From positions 13,405,456-13,469,455 of the forward strand of contig NC_051095.1 of the NCBI RefSeq assembly GCF_901709675.1: 64,000 nucleotides of DNA, read 5' to 3'. The position numbers and the translations under genes were made by a program. This document shows, piece after piece, positions 1 through 15,800 of this stretch. Positions within the stretch are counted from its first letter, which is position 1. Every line of letters starts with the position of its first letter. The DNA is from Syngnathus acus. Lineage: Eukaryota; Chordata; Actinopteri; Syngnathiformes; Syngnathidae. Below the pieces are notes generated by a model. The model was not told where the DNA came from. It did not search any database and saw only the letters and a list, made by a program, of their open reading frames with translations.

Positions 1-690
1 CACCAGTCAAACACGGCCGGCCGCAGTCGTTAATCACCCACTTGGCACTTTTTAACACAACACGCACACATGCGCACACATGCACGCACGCAAATGGGAG
101 CAATCTATCATGAAATAAATGGGGATCTTTTCCAATGGGGAAAATGTAATGTGAACTGCTTAGTGAGCAAATCTAAGACTAGATGTACTGTCCAGTACGT
201 ACATTATTTTTTTGGTTATAACATAAAATGTCCCTTTTAGCCACAAGGAGGCGCACTGGAGTCACAATCCAACAGTATTGGAGCGCATATCAACCTCTAA
301 CGACTACTTCAGAAAAATTTAAAGTATTAATTTTAAACTGCGCTAATAAGCCAAATTCAAAATAAGGATACATTTAAGTAAGCTAAATTATATTACGCTT
401 GACAGTTTTTTTTCTAAAATTTTGACTTTTTTATTGTTTTCTTCGGACTGTTCTTGAAATTGACTTTTTTCCCCCTGAATATTCCAACTCGTATCCCCCC
501 ACCCCACTCATTTGATTTTAATTCAATTATTAAACATTTCAACTTTAATTTTTCACTTGTGATTGTACAACTCTCTCTTCCAACATTACTGCAAAAACAC
601 CACCAATTCTTGCATGCCTTCTTCAAGTCTGCATATGCTTACTTCCTGACACGTATGTTTACGGACGTTTTTCTGTGGTAGAACTTACAG
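1..690 (+). other. ATP8A1 intron, incomplete at left edge
   Basis: Intron preceding the first ATP8A1 exon of the window. Short ACACATGCGCACACATGCAC-type simple repeat at about 57-92; otherwise AT-rich, with no exon recognised. Confidence 0.75.
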
Positions 691-820
691 TTGTTGGGGG
701 CCACCGCCATCGAGGACAAGCTGCAGGATAAAGTGCCCGAGACCATAGAGACACTGATGAAGGCTGACATCAAGATCTGGATACTTACAGGGGATAAACA
801 GGAAACAGCCATCAACATTG
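691..820 (+). CDS. atp8a1: ATP8A1 exon: P-domain start, TGDK motif
   Basis: Acceptor AACTTACAG before 691 and donor GTAAGG after 820, phase 1. Encodes [12 protein letters not shown] and [13 protein letters not shown], the P-domain stretch that follows the nucleotide-binding domain. TGDK is a conserved P-type ATPase motif near the catalytic site. Confidence 0.93.
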
Positions 821-3800
821 GTAAGGAGGATATCAAAACCATTTACAGAGTCATAAAAATTCAATGTGCAGCTCACTTGAAAAAGAGAAGACGTCACTTG
901 GGATCTTTTCCTTTTTGAAGACAAAGCCTTAAGTATAAAGCCTAGTTAAGATGAATTTCACATTTTCAGATTTATGCACCATATTTCCTTAGTGGTCATC
1001 CCTCTGATAGTTTCCCTATCTCAACTCCAATAAATTTAAGGGAGGTTAATTTGATTTCAGGATGATACCTCTGATTTCTGACACACGGACATTAGAGTTA
1101 ACTGCTAAGCCCATTTGAACTGTATTGCTGGCCAAAACAGCAGCACCCAACCATTAAACTCGCTCTTAGATGCAGTGGCGTGCAAAAAAACAATTCATCT
1201 GCACCATTCTTATTTGTTTTTATGCCAGTCTGTCAAAATGTCTGTGTGAAACTGTTCCATGGCGCCAAAAGGTTGGGGTTGTACTGTATGTACTGGAAGA
1301 ATGTCAATGATGTCATGATTATCACAAGCTAGGCAACACCCCCAAATATTTAATTGTTTAAGCGCTAGTAGACATTTTATCATTATACTGTTAGGAGTGT
1401 TGAACTTTTTTATCCACTTGAAACAAATTTAAGAATGGTGGAATGGTGAACACACATTTGTATTGTTCGACTGTTGCCAGTGCTTAATTCATATACACAA
1501 TTAAAGCACCGTTACAAATGTTAAATTGAAACGCATGAAATCTCGTTGGTAGGTGCCTATTTTCCATGCATACTCTGACCAGCCTTAGCCCACAAAAATG
1601 GGAATAGTGTCCTGAAAGTCATTTGCATTGCATTCACGTAAAGACTTGAAGCTTGCCTACATTACGACACAGATGTTAAACTTGATACGTTTTCCGCGGC
1701 CTCTTCAAGGTGCTCCGGTCAGTCGGAGAAACTATAAGGCGCGTTCTCTGTGGCACACATCTAGAACAAGCATCTGTTGCAGAACACAAAATGATGTATG
1801 AGCCCCTCTCACAGACATGATGTAAATAACATGCATATGTACACAAGCGGGCACTTTGTACATGTCAGCTCCCCCTTGGGGCACTCTGGTCTCACAGAAT
1901 GCATCAGAAGTGCAAATGAGTGACTCCTGCGAAACATTTTCTACCGCACTCCTGCTTTCCATGCTGCGTTGCAATTCTTCTGCTTCCATATGGCAGCCGA
2001 CATGCGAACAACGATGGCAGGAAAATCGATAATCCATTTTGAATCTGCCCACCACTGCGGGCCCTTCAATCAGCTCTTTGTGCCCATGCTGCCCAGGTGT
2101 GAGCACATGATCACTGTGGGCTCACTATTACAGGTCGGCCTTTTTAGACTGGAGTTGCACTGTAGATCCCCTTTCAGTATTGACTTAAATTTTACAATTT
2201 TTCCAAACTGAAAGAGGATCTCTCGTGTTTGAGTTCTAGCCTACGAGGTGGAGCGAACCACCCAGATGCCACTCTTGGCACAGCCCACCATAAATCAGCC
2301 AGCTGTGTTTACTCAATTCAACGGTAAAGGAACGTGGCAGGTCAGTTTGATCTGACTTGTGTCGAACCGGCAATCGTAAAAACTGCCGTTGTTAGCAGGT
2401 GTCCTTCATTTGGCACCTATACAGTGAGATGCACAATCGTTACTCTGACAGCAGAGTAGCTGGCTTGCAGCGCTGTTTGCTCTGGGATATGCTGCCTAGC
2501 GCTATTTGCTCCGCTGTTGGGTGAAAGTATGTCACGCTCTGGACAGGTCAGAGCCAGGATGTAGCGGATGCAAAGTGCCTGCTCCCCAGCTTCAGGGGGA
2601 AAAAAATAAATAACCAAAGTAGTACTGAAGGAAATCAGTTTGCAAAAATTACTGTTTGCAAAAAATATATATATTTGTATCATACATTTCATGCCTCATT
2701 TTTCATCAACACGTTTAAATCAAATTTCTATGTACTTTTCTACATGTGCTGCTCCACCGTCTGTCTTCAAATATTTGTTACTTACAGTAGAACTCAAGAC
2801 AAGAGATTTCCTTGTAATAATACGCTAATGTTTATGACCCCCCCCGCTTGTCCATATTGGATTAGTGGAATAATAATTAAGCAGATAAAGCCACCCGTTT
2901 TTATCCATCGCAAGCGGTGGCCATTTTGACATTCTCCTCCTCAGGTTTGCCTTGCAAATGACATGTGACCCAACCTCCCAAATAGGTGAGCCGTTGTATT
3001 CGCAATTTCAGTTGACAGCTGCGGACAGCAGTATCATTCTATAACTATTATTTTATTTTATTTTTCAATTAAGATGATTCTTTTCTTGTTTAATTCTGGT
3101 TCCACTTCATCCTATTAGGTCCCAAACTAGTTGGTCATTTGCCAGTTACTGACAAGTTGTGAAATCCATTATTTAAATCCTTTATCACAGACAGTGCACC
3201 TCCACCCAAAGACTCAAACATTAGCCCAACAATATGCAATAACAGAAGAACATGGTCGTCTCTTACTGACTCATCATTCTCTGCTTGAACAGACCTGTCA
3301 AAACTGCTTATTGATCTGACCATTCAGACTCCCTTCAGTTCATAGTGTGTGGGTCAAATGCAAACCCCAAATTGTTGTAACAGCGGAGGCGGCTGTGACA
3401 CGGCATGTCGTTATTGCACATTCCTCAAGTCCCGCGGGAGCGCAATTTAGTTCTGCCTGAGAAAATTACAGGCAAAGGAATGCCACATTGTCTGTTTGGC
3501 TGCTGTCAAATCAGCTGAAGGTAAACACGTTGATCGGAAACGGTGGACAAGAGCAGAGAGGGAGCGGAGACCAATTTCGAAGTGGAGGAGACATTTGGAG
3601 ACCTTTTCCAAATTTTGAACATTTTCCCGTCTTGCACTAACAAAAACAATCCGCCCGTGCCAGCCCTTCAATGATGTTTGCTTTTGAGGGGAAACGTTCT
3701 CATAGCCTCACACAGGACTTTCATGGTGTGTTTTATGCAGTGGCTACATTTGAACCGTGTCCTTAAAATGTGGTCAAGATGCATTCCGCAAGTGTGATGT

Positions 3801-6800
3801 TTGACGTTCTAACATTCAAGTTTTCCAAACTTTACGATCACATAAATCAAATTAGAAATTTCATATCATAACTATCTATCATATCAGTCATGTCTTAAAT
3901 GGTTGTAGATATGGCGGTTCATTATGTGCAATCCTTACAGTAGGTTTGTTTTATAATTTTCTGTTCTTTTTCTCCCTTAGGACATTCCTGCAAACTTTTG
4001 ACAAAGAACATGGGCATGCTGGTGATAAACGAGGATACGCTTGACGTAAGTACTGCTCATTTGTGTATCCCCAAAAGGATTAGAATGAACAATGTAACTG
4101 AATTATATAACCGACAAACCAAGCTTCCAAACTTTTGATCCGGAATATATATCAGTATCATGTGGTCCAATAAAATTCCATTTGACTAGAATCGCGCTGC
4201 ATTGCGTGTGTGGACAAGCCGCAAACCTTCTGAGAGAATGTCCTTTGGACATTTAAGACGAAAATGAATCTTTGTGGCAAGTAACGCAAGCTTTTGTACA
4301 GACCCAAAAGTGTCAAGTTAAATCTTTTTTTTTTTATACAAACTTTAGTTACAGAAAGGTCGCAAATGTGAATGTTATAGCAGTGATTTCCAACCAGGGT
4401 GCTGTTGCATCCTCATGTGCTGCGGGAAAGCATCCAATTCCACTTAATCAATCAGATTGTTTTTAACCTATCTATGTATAGTGACAGTCACTTGTGTGCT
4501 TTTTGACCAGATCAGGATTATTTCACTATACATACTTTTCTGTTAGTGTCCTGTGAGCTCTTTTCACATTTAAGCTATTTCCTTCGGCTCAATGTTGAGA
4601 AACACTGCCTTAGAATATGTTTCAGGAATTAGTATTGAAAACAGTATCTTCTTTGTTGCCGGCTAGTCTCCTGTCTTCACCGGTCCTCTGTTTTAAAATA
4701 AAGCCTGAAGGTTTGGAAATGTGCCCACAGGGAGCACACCACCCCATCGACGGCAGGCAGACATTCTAAATCTCTTTTTACGCATGTGAGGAACCCCGCA
4801 GAGAAGTCTGTTAACCCCCGGCAGGAGAGCCTTGTCTGTCGGTTGTGAGACGGCACAGTGCAAATCTCCGCACTGGAAAAGGGCCACAGACGAAGATTAA
4901 ACGTAGCTTGGTTCGGTTTGTTAAGGGGGAGAAATAGCAAGAAGAGGGGTGTCAAGGAAGGCGGGCGGGTGATGACAGACTGCCTTCATCCTGTCAGCCG
5001 TTCGTTAAGCGTGATGAATTGAGTCGAAGTCAAAAATCCGGGGTCGGCGGATTCATAAAGCGTGCGCACCGGCGCTTTGAAATGTCAACTCCCATTCTGT
5101 TGTGGTTGAGCAGATGCTTACATAAGGCACTTTGTGAACAACGCAAAAAGGCGGAAAGCGGCCGCGCCGCACCGGGCACATAGGCCAGACGGGACGGCTG
5201 CTCCTGCTCATTCACGACGGCCATGTGCTGCACAAGAGAGCAACTGGAGCATGTCTTCCCTCCTCACTGGTTTACATATGCTTGTCAACATTTTAGACAT
5301 CCCCTGTGCTGCATCAGCTCGCATGGTCTGAAATTCCTCAAGTCAAACCTGCTCTCCAATGTAGGATTAGGTCACTTTCAATGCAGATGCTCAATCACTT
5401 GAAGTGTCTGGCTCCCACTACAATATCGTACGGAACTGGACAACAACTTACACAATCCCCTTTCCACGTTAGTGACTTTTATTATGATTTGTATTATTAT
5501 TATTGCATATTATCATTGTTTTATATGTGAATGGGATCATTCAGCCATGCACATTTTGCAATACAACACGACAAACATCAATTACACTTGTCAACAACAG
5601 TTTTTTTTTCTCTAGCGGGTTTTACTACGACCACTTCTTTTGCTACGACGACTACTACTTATATATAATATAGTTCATAATATTACTTAACTTTTGAAAG
5701 TTTTAATTGAGATAATTAAATAATTTATACAGATTCAACTCTCCTGGGTGTCATTTTTGCACCCAATCCTACAAAATGTCCTCTTTGAAGAAGTGGCATT
5801 GGCACAAAGTTGAAAATCAACATTCACTGTAGCTGACAGACCACATGTCTATTTTAACGGGATTAACCGCATTGTGGAGTGGCTCCCCCGTTTTAGGCAG
5901 TTGATGACTTTACATCTCTGCAAACATCCAGATTCCACATCATGGGTGTCTTGTATCAACAATGAAGCTCAGTCTTTACGGGAGGCTCTGAATGGCCGTT
6001 CCCAAAACCAAACACAAGCGATTCACATAGGCTAAATGGCTCATTATGGCTATAACAAAAGGTCTTTAGAAGGAAACATGTAGAATTAGCGCTGGAACTC
6101 CACAGTGTAATTTAATGAGGGGGATGGGATGCTTGCTCTGTGTTAGTGTCCATCACCGAGTGTGATGACTGGAGTCTACTCAAAATGGAGGCGGAACCTG
6201 AGTGGAATAACAATGGAGACAAAGTTTTGTTCCCCCCCCTCAGCAGGTACAGTAAGACAAATGACATGTCTGATTTTGGGCTGTTTTACACAGAAGGTTC
6301 ACATGTGTGCAGCTGTTCTCTGTTTTCTCCTATGTTAATCCATCATCTCTCTCTCTCTCTTGCTGTGTATCTGCTGAAACGCAAAGCCCTGTTGTCCAAA
6401 TATTTCCTTTCAGCTGAGGTTTCAGAGTTGTGTTATGCCAAGCCATTGCTGTGCTCACCCCCCGGTCCTGCATGGCCGCTTTGACATATTGGACCTTGTC
6501 ATGGGCCGGACCCCCTAACACCCACCCAGGGGTTTCTGCTAATGTCCGTCATCTGGATGACATACAGTATAGTGATCCCGTACACTATTATATGCTTATG
6601 TTTTGTGTGTGCTCGACTACATCTACAGAGCATTTTAAAATTAATTTAATTTTAGATCACCAATTGATTCCCGAGCGCGGCACCGCTGCTGCTCACTGCT
6701 CCCCTCTCCCCCAGGGGATAGATCAAAATCACACGGGGATGGGTTAAATGCAGAGGACAAATTTCAACACACGCAGATGTGTGTGTGACGATCATTGTGA

Positions 6801-9800
6801 CTTTAACTTTTAACTTTAACTTTAAAAAATGCGTTATAAGGTGAAATTTATGTCAAGCATGTGCAAGGGGTAAAACTCAGTTTGAACCGCCATTTGCACA
6901 AAACGTAAGCAAAGCTCACAAGTTCAGTGAGCATCAAAGGATAGCACACCAAAAGGAAGGTTGTACAGTTTGCAATGTTACTCATGCACTAAAACAGTGT
7001 TTCCCAACCTTTTTTGTAAACTGTAAGTCTGTAAACACATCACGGCCGTCAGAGCGTCACTGTTATCAAAAGCACACAGCAGCACACACATAAATTGAAT
7101 ATGTGCCGATGCAGCACAATCAGACCGACACAACATGAAATCTCAAGATTCTCCGATTACCAATGCGCATGCGATTAGCAAGTGGCTGACCAGGCCTTGT
7201 GCTAAATGACCAGTGGTTTGGCAATCCTGTTTACAAGGCGCTCCCTAATTAATATGGGACAATTTCCCACGGTACAGCTCACCAGTGTGCCGCGGTTGGG
7301 AAACACTGCACTAGAAGATCTACCACTCTGTGACCAAGAGTTGAACCATCGTCAAGCATGATATCATGTCCAGTTGAACGATACTTTTGCAAATCCCGCA
7401 AGACCTGAGTTGAGGAAAAAAAAAAAAGAAAGACTGTTAAAGGGTCATAAAAGTCCACATGGCAAGCTCAAACCTTGTGAAACGGGTAGTTCAGTGAGAA
7501 TCAAAGATGAACAAGTCTCTGAAGGATAAATGCTGCACATACATATTTGAACATCTTAACGCTGAACCTTTCTGAGATTTTGCAGAAAGTTTCAGTTTCC
7601 ACTGAACAATAAGTGACTTATTGAACAGTTTTTAGTTTTGCTCTTTTGGAGTCACTATAAAGTGCCTTTGGGGTCTTCATCAGAATCAATCGCAAACAGC
7701 TCAATAGCTACTTAATGCAATACAATTTTAAAATATTAGCATTTTTGGGATGACATGAGGTCAGTGCCCATGATACAAAATAATGTCTTCAAATAAATGT
7801 TTCCCCCCATAGATTTAAGTGAAATTTTGCCAAATAACCATTCACTGTTTTATCACGTTATATCCACAGTATTTATGTTCACGTTTCTTAAAGCATTCCT
7901 CTTTACGGTTAATCATGGTTTAATGATGGGGACCACAGATTGTTTCTATTTCTATTATTTCCTCTGGGTAAAATTGCGTCAAAATCCTGAATGGATTGTG
8001 TTCAACCTTGTAGGTGCAACTCTCGCGAAATTTCCTAAGTGGTTCACCATCTGGGAGGAAGATAGTGGAAGACAGAGATGATCTCACAATGCTTTGCTCT
8101 TCACTCCATATGCTTCCAGTCGGGACAGTAAATCCTTTAGTTTCCCCGGCGTTCGCCATCGCTCATCATCATCGCTCTTGATACTGCGTATGCAGTTAGT
8201 GTGGCAATTATGCCTTAAAAAAAGTAATCACTTACTAATGAACAGGTCTTCAAACGTCGCCTGCTGGCATAGTAAAGAATGATACTTGAATAAAACATAG
8301 CATAGTGGAGGTCTTTTGTGTTGTTTGACTAAATATTTGCGGTATTATAAATTACAGCATGGGTTTACGCGGTTGGAGTTCTACGGTGTTCGCTCATCCA
8401 TCATCTACTTTTCTCTGCTTTTCATCCCTTTGAATTGCAAGTTAAAGAAAACATTAGAATCGACGGAAACAATGTTGTACCCTCTTATCCCAAAATTGTG
8501 TCTTTGGGTAAACTTTGAAATGTGGCTAAGACTAACAAAAGATTGTAATCACTCATGTTCCTCTGTTTGATCTGAGCATTTTATTAATCACATTGTATTT
8601 GTACATGTGTTTCTTTTCTCCATCTACACGGGGCAATTGGCCAGATAAACCAGAAAACCCTTTTATCTGGAGGAGTTATAATGTAGCCAGGATTAGGAAT
8701 GACACTCTTATAATAATATTACAGTTCGTTGGCATCTGCTAACAATTGCTGTTACTGGTTTGTGTTATTAACATTTGTCTGAAAATGAAACAGGCACTTC
8801 ATACCAATGTGATTTACCGGGCGAAAGCCATTAAACAAACAATTAAAAGAGGATAATTGAGAATCCATCCAGCTAGAAATAATACGGACTGCGGACTGCT
8901 GTAATCATGAAGTCCATCCAATGTTTTCCTCTCTGGCAGAGAACAAGGGAGACCCTCAGCCACCACTGCGGAATTCTGGGAGATGCCCTCTACAAGGAAA
9001 ATGACTTTGCTCTTATCATTGATGGGAAGACGCTCAAATATGCGCTCACCTTCGGAGTGCGACAGTACTTCCTGGACCTCGCCTTGTCCTGCAAGGCCGT
9101 CATCTGTTGCAGGTAGAATGAGTTCACACTGCTTTTTCTTTGACTTTTCATGATTCCGCCACAGATGGCAACCAGGGAAAGTGTGATGGCAAAGACTGGA
9201 ATACAAATAGACACCATTGGACATATTACAATATAACTGGAATACAAATGGTTCTTATTCATCCGAACGTTGGTAATATTACAATATGTTAAATTAAATA
9301 TTTAATAATGAATTAGTAATAAATAACTGATAATAGTAATATAAATAAAAATAACAATTATATACCAAAATATATTTTTCAAGGAGACGTGAATGTAAAT
9401 AGCATGTAGCTAAAAGCAATAATGACGAGCATGGAAATGATTGATGCTCACCAACAAGCCAAACATTTACATAGTTTTTACATTTCACGATTTACATTAT
9501 TTCCTATGAAAAAGTTGTTTTGGAATTAGAACAACTTGAAAGGCAACCATCAAAAAACGGAAAGTCCGCTGGATTTCTCCGTGTGAAAATTACGAAAATC
9601 AACAACAAAAATTGTGAAAATTTTCAAATGGAAAACAAAAGGCAAATAGATTAAACTGACTTTTAATTAAGGTGCCTACACGTAGCGCATGGACATCACA
9701 CTTTTGTAAAACAAGGTTTTTGACATACTATAACAACGTTTGACCCTAACCATGAAGAGGCCAATAATAATCCAGAATCAAAAATGAAAATTGTGATACT

Positions 9801-12800
9801 CTGAAAAGTGCAGAACTGGAACATGCCACTTCCAACTCTTGCTGGAGCTCGCATTGCAACCAAATTTAATATAGTTACCAGTAAGTTAATTTAAAAGGTA
9901 TATAGGCCTCGATTGAAGATACATTTCTACGTATGTGTTTTCACCTGATTTTACAGCACGGGCATGAAGGTTTCATACAGGGTAAATTCAGGATGTCAAC
10001 TTGCAATATTATGGAGGTGCGCAGTTGACCTGGCCCAGTCATATAAATAACAGGAAGTACTTTAGCTGTCAAGCCCCATGAACCGACGTTCTATGGCCTG
10101 AAGTCAAAAGCGTGTTTTCGGAGCTTAATCAAACTTTTACATTGACATTGCATGTAATATCTGCGTTTTATACATCTCTTTGCCTTCACGAGGCCTCTTC
10201 AGCACAAGTATCATGGATTTCACAAAATTGCATAAGGAAATCCTTTGTGACGGCAACTTCAAATGGCCCACTGGTGAATTTGCACTGAGATCATAAAAAC
10301 ATTTTATGTGTCGTTAACATGATGGGCTGTCCCAAATCGAGCCACTTATAACAATAATTTCACTGAGTCTTATACTGATAGTGAAATAGTCCAGTTGCAG
10401 GATGTTGGTTGACCTTCTTTTTGTTCACATTTTGAAACAATTCCTCCCATGGGAAATAATCAATTGAAACAATCTGTTCCAGGTCCAACTGTGGACATCA
10501 TACACTAGGTGTCTTAGTGTACTTTGACATAAGCATGCCACATTTGATCAAGAAGATAAATGACAGAACACTGATAGTTAAAGCTTTGTGTTTTTATTTC
10601 ATTTTAAGATGCCAAACACGCCTTTTATGCTGATCCATGCATATGGTGCATGCAGCAGACACATCCCCAAATAAATGTAGAGTAAATCCCTTTTTCTCCT
10701 AACAGTCTGTGTTAAGGCTGTTCCTTGTTGTGAATAAGTGTCATAAAAAGCCCCAAACTTAAGAAAAAGCAAAATTCTGGTCTTTTGATGTTCACTAAAC
10801 AGAGCCCTCATGAGGTACCCCAAGGTTGAATCCAATGCAGACGCTCTGTGTGACCATGAGGGTCCTTAATTGGAAAAGGAGAATGGAAAAACCAAGCATA
10901 CACAAAGAGCTAATCTTTTGATTAGCTGAAGTCTCGCATCCATCCTGCATAACGACAGATTGAACATATTTTTCAACCTCAGGTCCATTTGACAACACCC
11001 CAGAAACTACATTTAATATGGACTATTTGATAGTGATGGTCGGAAAACTCTTCGGAAACTGAGTGCTATATAAATATAAACATCTGTATCTCCAAGAGCC
11101 GACATTTTGGCGCCGTTACTCAAAAGAATCCACAAAGTAACACGAATATGGTCACAGAAAAAAATGCTTGGAGAAGAGATGAATGCATAAAAACATGTAC
11201 AGTGTTTAAATCTCCTTGGGGCACAGTAAAATACATCCATGAGGAAATAGATGGAGGTTGTACAGCTGCATGTTTAACAATCAGGCTCGGGGAGAGCAAC
11301 AGAGGAGGTCATCCCGGGCCCGTTACGAGCCCACCACAGTTTTAGACACCATGCTGGAATATGAAACATAAAAACTTCTAAAGGGCCACATCATATTTAC
11401 AAGCATTTGGGGACTAATGGCGACTTTTGGTGGAAAATCATGAAGGCCTTTCACTCATGGCAGAATCCTGCAATTCTACCACAACATACTTGGCGCAATA
11501 AGATGTAAATATTCTACCAGGACAATAAACACTTAAAGGTAAACAAGCAATCCTTCAAAGAACAACATTGCGATAGTGAAATGCCAAGTGCAGGAAAACA
11601 AGAACAGACTGCTTCATCAGTCTGACAAAGTCATGCAAGGACAAAAAAAAATGGAGAAAATCAGGAGTTGTCAGTTTGGTGTATTAGTCTATTTAGTGAA
11701 AATAGTTTGACTTTTGACCTCATACTGTATTACAGACTTAAAATCAATAAGTTCTCCTTTTGCTCCAAATCAATAGCTATGTTGGTTTAGCATACGATCG
11801 ATGTGTCAAAAAAATTTCAACCCTTTGTGATGTAGATAATGTTATTTAGGCCCACAAAAAATATGCTAATCTTCTCACTGGGACTGTAAAAGACTAAAGT
11901 TCTGGGTGGTGCTGTATGCAATTTATAATAAATCAATAGCATGTGTGTCCTTGATTTTCAGAGTGTCTCCTCTGCAGAAGTCAGAGGTGGTGGAGATGGT
12001 GAAAAAGCAGGTAAAGGTGATCACGCTGGCCATCGGCGATGGCGCCAACGACGTCGGGATGATTCAGACGGCACACGTCGGCGTGGGAATTTCGGGCAAT
12101 GAGGGCCTGCAGGCCGCCAATTCTTCTGACTACTCCATTGCTCAGGTGAGCTCGCCAGTTGCCGGTGCCGCTCAAAATGAAATGGATAGGAGGGTATTCT
12201 CCCATCTTTTCTTTTGATGAAGTTCAGATTTTTGTTTTTCCTCAAATGTTCAACATCATTCCAAATATCGTTGACACACACATTTGCGTTGAACTCTTTG
12301 ACTGTAACCCTATTACAGTGCTGGTGGCCACTTTACGGGTGTCTACATGAATCCATTTCGTGATTTCAAGGGGGTTTGATTTTGGGGTTTTGTTTATTGT
12401 TTTTTGACCACGTTGAAATCTTCCCTAAAATGTTTTTCTCAGTACTCTTTTTAAGAACGTTTGAGCAATTTTAAAATAAATAAAACCTCAAAGCTATTTC
12501 ACCTTCAAATTATAAACCTTATCAACTTTTGCAACTGTCAAGTGTGTTGTCTGTGTCAGTAATAGTTTGACACATTTTTGTGTGCAACAAAAGCTCTCGT
12601 CTTTTGGCGCATTAGCTTATGCAGTGAAACAAGCATCCAAACGTCACAAAGAGACTCCGGCAAAATTCACAATGTAAACACAATGCTGTACTTCTCCTGT
12701 AAGGTTGTCTGTCAACATACAATACCTGAGAGCAACAAAAACACTCGCCGTGTTTACATGCAGAACGTCATTCAATTCAACATTTTTCTCTTGCCGCCAC

Positions 12801-15800
12801 AGCGCATGGGAAAGCGATAGTTGCGTACAACACAGTGCGCGCTCTGTCCTTGAGTAGACAATTACTATTCAAGAGGCTTGAGTTTGTTCCCCACTTCAGT
12901 CCGCATTACATGTCCAAGGTTTATGTGTGTCAAAGACAGGTGGCCTCTTATAATCCACATTGCAAATTAAATTACACTTCCAGAGTCTTTTTTGCGCTGA
13001 TGTTTTCTCAATATTGGCACTGCCCTATGTTAGCTGTAATTGGCTGACTGGAAAAGTGAAATCCAATCTGGGAAGCTGTTCAAAATCTAAATAAAGCACG
13101 CTTTGGTCAAACTGTCATAGATGATTATTTTCATGTTATATCAATGGAAGTCATAAGTCAACTGTCTGTTACGTACACAAAACAATTGAACAAGTGTGTG
13201 CCTCACAATTTGAAGGTTTGGGGTTTGAATCTGGCCTTCCTGTCTGAGGTTTACAGACTGTTTTCCCAAGTACTTTGACTTCCTCGTCCCGCATATAAAA
13301 CCATGCTTCTTAGTAAGACTCCAAATTGTGCTGCTGTGCGGTTGAGCAGGTTTGATGATACTGAACTAAGAGAAAAAAAATCTGCGCTCAGCCTTCCCTG
13401 ACAGTTTAATTTAACTGTGTAATTTATGTAAGCGATATAGTATTACAGTACATTATGTATGACTGTAGTACTTCACAAGAGTTGTCCTGGCCACTCAGCA
13501 AATATTTTACACTGCAAAATGATGTGAGCGTTAATAGTCGGCAGCAATATAATAATATTCTTCAAGGTGAGCAACACTTTTCTCAATACCAACAAGCAAG
13601 TGGACAAGCAATTTTGCATTTATACTGCGTAAATAATCATATGAGTCACTGGCTGCATGAAGAATTGTGGCATTATTTGATTTGCATATGGACGTGTCTC
13701 CTTCAAAGCGAAGGATTGGGACACCGGTGCTCCCCTAATCAGTGGCAAGCGTGAGAAATATGACGTGGCAAATGTGCAGCGTGCGTGCGAACTTAAGTGA
13801 TATCCTGGCTCATCAAACGAGTCAGAACCTTTTTAGGTTGAACTGTTTGGTAATTTAATTCTTCTTTCGTTTCAGACAGCAAAAGGACGCAATGTAAACG
13901 TTATAATTTGTTTCAGGCTAGCCGCTGAGCGGTGTTCCAGTGTAATCACACTTATCAGCCAGAAATTACACTGTAATTTTACACTCACCACAGGCGTGCT
14001 GAGAACAGGATCATTCCAAAGTCATCTACCGGCTACGCTGAACTTGCGAATACCCGCACAGTGTTTTTTGTTGTTGCTTTTTTTTTTTTTGACAGCTATT
14101 ATTCTCCCATCTTCCCACCAAGGGAAATCCTGATGATTTTTTCCTACATCCAAACATTCATTCATTCTTGTTGAAGCCTTTGTGACATCCATTATGTTAA
14201 GAACCAACCAACGCTGTATGTACTGTACACAAACACCTTTTTTTTTTTCTCCCCCTCCCACGCAGTTCAAATACTTGAAAAATCTTCTGCTGGTCCATGG
14301 AGCTTGGAATTACAATCGTGTAGCCAAATGTATCCTCTACTGCTTCTACAAAAACATTGTCCTTTACATCATAGAGGTAAGTAGCCTATGATAACATATT
14401 TAATGTTGTCTAATGCCATCAATGAAATTAGAAACTAGTCACTAAGCAGAATGCAGTGGAGATTGACTGAGATTTTATTTTAAGGCTGTGTCTCCCAGCC
14501 TTACTGTAAACCCTATCAGAAGAAGTTGTTAACCACACAACCCGATGACATGTAAACTCAGGAGCCTCACAAGCGGCCAGTTTCAACACAGCCAAGCAAC
14601 AAATGAAAAATGGCTACTGTCCTAAAAGATGCTTGTCCAATACAGAATCATGACATTTAAATCTTTCTGCGTGAACATTCATTTGAATTCCACCTGGCAT
14701 GAGAGGGAAAATACATGGAAAATTTACAGTAGGTTGCAGAGACATTATAAAGCCTGTTCTTTTATTTTATTTTTTTCTTGCCTGGACCAAGGTTTGCCAA
14801 GTTAGCATTGTTCAGCTTTCTCGTTTTCTTCATATCACCAAAGATGAATGGGAATGTCGCGGATGGCTTGTGACACACAGCAGACCTCACACTGATTATG
14901 AGTTCAAAGCCACAAGCCAGAATGGAAATAGCTTAAGGGCATACTATCAGCCATGGCGCTGTTATGTTTTGATCTGCCCCTCTTGCCAAGTGGTAAAAGT
15001 CTTCCGAGGGCCATGCTAATTTTAAATTTTTTAAAAATATCACGCAACGGTAGCGCAATAAATTAAATTAAAATTTCACATTAAATATTTTTTTCATAAA
15101 TAATGAAAACTTAAAGTGATGTTTTGTTTGCAGTATTGTTAATTTATGACTTATTGATTTGTGTTTGCGCCAAATTTTGTTAAGTTGTCATTGTCAATGC
15201 TCAAGAGAATGCAAACCAAAATTTAGTAAGTTCAAAACTCTAATTGAAGCTATTAGATAAACCATCACATCAATTCATGGTCCATTTGCCTTTCTTTTAA
15301 CGTAAGCACAACCTACAAACATTTTTGTATGATAAATCTGATGTTGTTTATTGTCATAATGTTGCTTGTGTTTGTCACAAGAACACATTGGAAGAGGATT
15401 TTGGAAAGAATCCTTACTTATTGAATCGCAATCACAAAAATCAGGGGACAAAAATAGCAGACAGATTATTTTTGTATTATTGTTTAGCCCTAATGAAAAT
15501 TGTTTTGAAACTTTTTATTTTAGCATTACACGGTGTGTCATAAGTCACAGTTTTTTTTTTTTTTTAAATATTTGTTTTGCGCCACAAATTTGCATTCCGT
15601 CTTTTAATCATATGTAATCCGGGTAGATGTTTTGGCATATGCTCTGAATGTATTCTCAAGCCACTACTTGCGATGCGTTTCAAACATCCACTGGTCCCCC
15701 TTGTATGGCTTTCTCCTTTTACAGTTGGCCTACCGTTGTAAATGAACCACAACACTCCGAGAGACCTCAGACCACAATCGAATCGTGGTCAGAAATTCCT

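Larger units (their letters stand above)
4046..8939 (+). other. ATP8A1 intron (4.9 kb) rich in mobile-element relics
   Basis: Holds two hAT-type miniature elements (4381-4607 and 6995-7308) and a SINE-like tail (6665-6826). No exon-like sequence is seen between them. Confidence 0.8.
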
